Assembly: GCF_001748145.1 (NCBI RefSeq)
Contig: NZ_BCQA01000001.1
Coordinates: forward strand, 4,180,501-4,244,500
From: Bosea sp. BIWAKO-01
GTDB taxonomy: Bacteria > Pseudomonadota > Alphaproteobacteria > Rhizobiales > Beijerinckiaceae
DNA: 64,000 bases
Direction: 5' to 3'
Of this stretch, positions 60,976-64,000 are shown piece after piece. A model generated the notes under the pieces. That model saw nothing but the letters and a program-made list of their open reading frames with translations. It ran no database searches and was not told the origin of the DNA. Position 1 is the first letter of the stretch. Every line of letters begins with the position of its first letter. The position numbers were made by a program, and so were the translations under genes.

Positions 60976-62201
60976 GGTGGGCTCAACTGATCGCTGCAAC
61001 ACACTCGGCGAACGTCTCTTCTGGGGTTCGATAGAGCAAGGTTTTTCTTGGCCGTTGGTTGAGCTGTCGGGCGATGGCGCTGAGCTGGGCCTGGCTTTGC
61101 AGGGACAGGTCGGTCCCGTGAGGTAGGTACTGTCGCAGCAGCCGATTGGTGTTTTCGTTGGAGCCGCGTTGCCAGGGTGATCTGGGATCGCAGAAGTAGA
61201 CCTCGACGTTCGAGGCGAGAGCCAAGCGCTTGTGATCGGCGAGCTCCTTGCCCCGATCCCAGGTCAGGGACTGATAGAGTTCGCCGGGCAGTTTCCGGGA
61301 CTGTTTGATCAGGGCGGAAACGACGCTCTCGGTGTCCTTGTTGGCGATCTTGACCAGCATCACGTAGCGCGAGTGACGCTCGACCAGCGTGGCGACGTAG
61401 CTGTTCCGGGCCCCGCCGATCAGGTCGCCTTCCCAATGGCCGGGCACGGCGCGATCCTCGACGGATGCGGGCCGTTCGCTGATGGAGACCGCATCCTTGA
61501 TCTGACCAAGGCCGTTCCGCTTCAGGGTGGCGTGCCTTGAGCGCCGGATCGTTCGTCGAGCCCTGAGGTGGTCCAGAAGCTCCTTCTTCAGCACGATCGC
61601 GTCTGGATGAACAGGCTGCGATAGATGGTTTCGTGCGACACCTGATTGTGCGGCTCCCCGGGCCAAGCGCGCTTAAGCCAGCCGGCAACCTGCTCGGGCG
61701 ACCAGTTCCGCCGCAGCTTCCCGGATACTGTCCGGGCCAGGTCAGGTCGGCAAGCCAGCTTGCAGCGTTTTGGACGTAACGCCCGGTCCCAGGCTGCCTG
61801 ATCGGAGCCTGTCGCGCGATACCGTTCCGGCCCGCCGTTGCGCACAACCTCGCGGCTGATCGTTGATGGCGATCGACCCAGCAGCCGAGCGATCCCTCGC
61901 AGCGAGCAGCGGGTGCTGAGCCCTCGGGAGATTTCCTCCCGCTCGCTCAGACTGAGGGCGCGCGAAGCCCGCGTCCGATCTGGAGGCCGGATGCCGCCGG
62001 TCGGAGAAAGAACCGAAAACACCGACGAGGACTCTCGATCGAAACGCCGTCCGATCGAACTCATTGACACGCCGGCCTTCCAACGATCCCAAATCTCAGC
62101 CCGCTGGGCCGCCGAATAAGAGATCCGCCGCCGCTGCTTCATCACCCACGCTCCCTCTCCGAAGGAAAAGTAGCGTGTTGCGTTCACCCGTTGAGCCCAC
62201 C
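60976..62201 (-). mobile_element. IS30-family insertion sequence
   Basis: Ends deduced from the inverted repeats GGTGGGCTCAAC (60976-60987) and GTTGAGCCCACC (62190-62201). Length about 1.2 kb. Contains a single transposase gene broken by a frameshift. Confidence 0.75.
60983..62142 (-). pseudogene. IS30-family transposase, frameshifted
   Basis: From the ATG 62140-62142 (MKQRRRISYSAAQRAEIWDR) the first part has LSEREEISRGLSTRCSLRGI (helix-turn-helix), SPSTISREVVRNGG and WSPEQVAGWL. After YRSLFIQTR at about 61590 the frame stops; it continues in another frame as VLKKELLDHLRARR, PGHWEGDLIGGARN and LTWDRGKELADHKR with DDE residues (D, D, E in SPWQRGSNENTNRL). A one-base change inactivates it. Confidence 0.85.
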
Positions 62202-62475
62202 ACCCATTGCGGTCGGTTGGGGATGGCCGCATTACGGCAGCCCGGTTGAGGAGCTGCCTCGCCAATCAGCTCGCCTCGACGCCATAGGAGCTTGCAGACA
62301 CCCGTATTTGCGAGCTTCGACGTTGTGCCTAGGGTGGCGAGACCTTTAAGGGAACCGCGGCCCAATCGGCAAGTCTGGTCGCGGATCACCGCTGCGCGGC
62401 CCACCGGGCCGTGTCAGGAGGGCCGAAGCACCTTACCGCCGAGCATTGCGACTAACCCGAGAAATCCGACCCGCG

Positions 62476-62685
62476 CTATCCCGGTGTATAGTCCGTCCAC
62501 GACGCCGGCTCCTGGCCGTGGCGCCCGAAGGGCTCGGGCTTGATCGCCTCGAGGACCGTATCGACCACATCGAGGTAACTCTGCCACATCGGCTTGCCCT
62601 CGAACGTGATGTTCTCCGGGTGCCCCTCGCGCCGGCATAGCGCCCGCGCTGCGGCTTCTCTCGGGTCTGATGGCTTGGTGCTCAT
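62476..62685 (-). CDS. Small hypothetical protein
   Basis: A 69-residue protein from the ATG 62683-62685, ribosome site GGAGGCGACG. Sequence ARALCRREGHPENITFEGKP then MWQSYLDVVDTVLEAI looks like a real, conserved small protein (ordinary composition). No family name known to me. Confidence 0.55.
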   Translation of the reverse strand: MSTKPSDPREAAARALCRREGHPENITFEGKPMWQSYLDVVDTVLEAIKPEPFGRHGQEPASWTDYTPG

Positions 62686-63011
62686 CGTCGCCTCCATGCT
62701 GATAGCGCCTGATCTGCCTCAGCCCTGAGCATGGCTGATGGGCCCGCTCGTCCAGCGATCTCGGCAGGCTCGATCCGCCAAGCGTCGTTGCCACGCAAGC
62801 AACATTAGGGTGGTCGTTTGAAGATCAGAGACTTCACGCCGAATTAAATCCAACCTGGCGAGGAATTCTTTATTTTTCTGCATTTGGCATATGGGCGCTC
62901 TCCCGGCGCTTAAAACAAGGGAAACATCAGAAGGATCGTCCCTAACTCAATACATCTTACAACGACGACCGGCGAGGAGCCCAAGCCCTCACTGACACCC
63001 GCACCAGCGGA
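62686..63011. other. Gap with no supported gene
   Basis: 326 bp, AT-richer in the middle (62820-62900). No gene, tRNA or terminator seen. Confidence 0.4.
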
Positions 63012-63221
63012 TCACCGGCCGATCTCCCGTCGATGCTTTGCCGCAACACGACGCGATAAACGCTCGACGTCCTCAACGTCGCCAGCCTCCTCGGCAACGC
63101 GCAAGCTGCGAGCCGCCTGTTGCAGCCAGCACTCCGCCTGACGGAGTGCGTGAGCGCGCGTTGATCCTGCGCGAATGGAGCGTCTGGCAGCAGCTTCGTC
63201 GAGCAGGTCAATCATCGTCAC
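63012..63221 (-). CDS. Small hypothetical protein
   Basis: A 69-residue helical protein (IDLLDEAAARRSIRAGSTRA, then AECWLQQAARSLRVAEEAGD). Plausible coding composition but no known relative. Confidence 0.45.
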   Translation of the reverse strand: MTMIDLLDEAAARRSIRAGSTRAHALRQAECWLQQAARSLRVAEEAGDVEDVERLSRRVAAKHRREIGR

Positions 63222-63383
63222 TGCGCTCCGCAGGTGTCATATCGCAGCGGTACGACCGCTACGATGCGTCGGATACAGATGTATAGCGAGCTCATGTTCG
63301 ACACGGTCACGAACGCGACGATCATCATCACCATTGGCCATCAATGAAGAACCCGGCCCCACCGAAGCGAGACCGGGCTCCCG

Positions 63384-63590
63384 TCATACGACAACGGTTT
63401 GTCGGAACCGTTCAAGGGTCCGCACTCTCAAGTCATCCTCGTCTTCGGCGACGGCGACCAGGGCGGCCACGATGTAGGCCAATCTGGTACGCTCCTTCTC
63501 ATCACACGCATCGGGAATGGTCGATTTGATTTCGTCCCACGCAGCGTCCAGAGCTGCCTGTGCCCGAGCGAAGATATCGTATGCGGTCAC
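63384..63590 (-). CDS. Hypothetical protein, MPFRSIV family member 3
   Basis: A 68-residue protein from a GTG start at 63590 ([20 protein letters not shown]). Shares the helix pattern of the proteins at 29355 and 34494 (DAAWDEI ... [12 protein letters not shown] ... LERFRQT). A longer reading frame upstream overlaps the pseudogene on the other strand. Start uncertain. Confidence 0.5.
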   Translation of the reverse strand: MTAYDIFARAQAALDAAWDEIKSTIPDACDEKERTRLAYIVAALVAVAEDEDDLRVRTLERFRQTVVV

Positions 63591-63592
63591 GT

Positions 63593-63893
63593 TCGAGAAA
63601 GGACAACTCCCGCCCGTGAAGGGCTTCTGGTCATTGACCATGTATGACCCGGAACACTTCTTCGCTCCCAACGCACTAAAGCGCTACGCGCTCGGCACGA
63701 AGAACAAGACGCTCAAGTACAACACCGATGGCAGCCTGACCATCTATCTCGGTCACAAGTCACCTGGCCAAGACAAGGAATCCAACTGGCTACCGGCCCC
63801 GAACGGCACCTTTTCGGTCTGGATACGTGCCTACTGGCCCGACCAGCCGATCCTCGACGGCCATGGAAGCCACCGGTCATTGCGGTCGTAAAG
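63593..63893 (+). pseudogene. DUF1254/DUF1214 protein, C-terminal fragment
   Basis: The frame encodes [40 protein letters not shown] and [20 protein letters not shown], then [19 protein letters not shown]: the C-terminal DUF1214 domain. The N-terminal DUF1254 domain is absent. Near 63858 a frame change turns the usual W-K-P-P ending into another frame. It is a truncated and frameshifted relic. Confidence 0.75.
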
Positions 63894-64000
63894 TAGCGGC
63901 AGCCCGGGCGCGTGGGCGAGCCAACTCACGCTGCACCGAGCTGATGGCGTCTTCAGACGCATTTGGCGACGCAGGAGCCGGACACGAACTAGACCCGGCG
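63894..64000. other. End of window, no feature
   Basis: 107 bp of GC-rich sequence without a recognisable gene or hairpin. Confidence 0.4.

Noticed and set aside
21921..64000. Phage or conjugative origin for the island
   Set aside because: No integrase, capsid, terminase, relaxase or type IV secretion genes are visible in the window.

Overview
The window looks like a chromosomal segment of a GC-rich alphaproteobacterium of the order Hyphomicrobiales, most likely Bosea or a close relative. This is inferred from gene content: a NifU-like scaffold protein, YidD and thrS next to each other, OpgC, DUF2336, DUF1236 and DUF2157/GDYXXLXY families, and alphaproteobacterial tRNAs. No 16S rRNA is present, so the genus is a guess.

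The window has two contrasting halves. Positions 1 to about 21.7 kb are ordinary core genome: dense, mostly intact genes with recognisable products. They include Fe-S scaffold, PAP2 phosphatase, yidD, thrS, DUF2157 and GDYXXLXY membrane proteins, an OpgC-like acyltransferase with an SGNH hydrolase, nitroreductase and flavin reductase, a CoA-ester lyase with a MaoC hydratase, a lytic transglycosylase, DUF2336, NAD kinase, a secreted metallo-hydrolase, tRNA-Thr, an MHS-type transporter, rlmB and tRNA-Tyr.

At about 21.74 kb the core order stops inside a tRNA-Gly gene. The 5' half of a tRNA-Gly (21707-21739) breaks off at the anticodon stem and an intact but divergent tRNA-Gly(TCC) follows at 21847. 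From there to the end (more than 42 kb) the sequence has island character: sparse small unknown genes, paralogous small families, broken genes and insertion sequences. I read this as a genomic island, or a mosaic of islands, in the tRNA-Gly locus. No integrase and no far end are visible.

The island contains several groups. (a) 22.2-26.4 kb: a minus-strand cassette of ParA-like P-loop protein, soluble FtsH-like AAA+/M41 protease, DUF6634 protein and a small unknown, with a divergent XRE regulator and a perfect palindrome between; this is the best candidate for an undescribed system. (b) 28.4-30.3 kb: a duplicated merR-merT mercury locus in which each copy lost a different gene. (c) 32.4 and 51.9 kb: two apparently identical IS1182-family insertion sequences in direct orientation bracketing about 18 kb. 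(d) Between them, small stress-type genes and a DNA-repair group of topoisomerase IB, a truncated Ku, an intact Ku and a LigD-type ATP ligase, followed by a transglutaminase-like protein and DUF2171. (e) 42955-44250: a 1.3-kb unit bounded by 25-bp inverted repeats, whose end sequence recurs at 39857 and 51682. (f) 54-64 kb: a membrane-anchored TAXI-like binding protein, remnants of phospholipase D, aspartate:alanine exchanger and DUF1254/DUF1214 genes, an arylsulfatase with a membrane protein, and a frameshifted IS30 element.

Gene decay is a strong theme of the right half: at least ten truncated or frameshifted genes can be read directly from the sequence.
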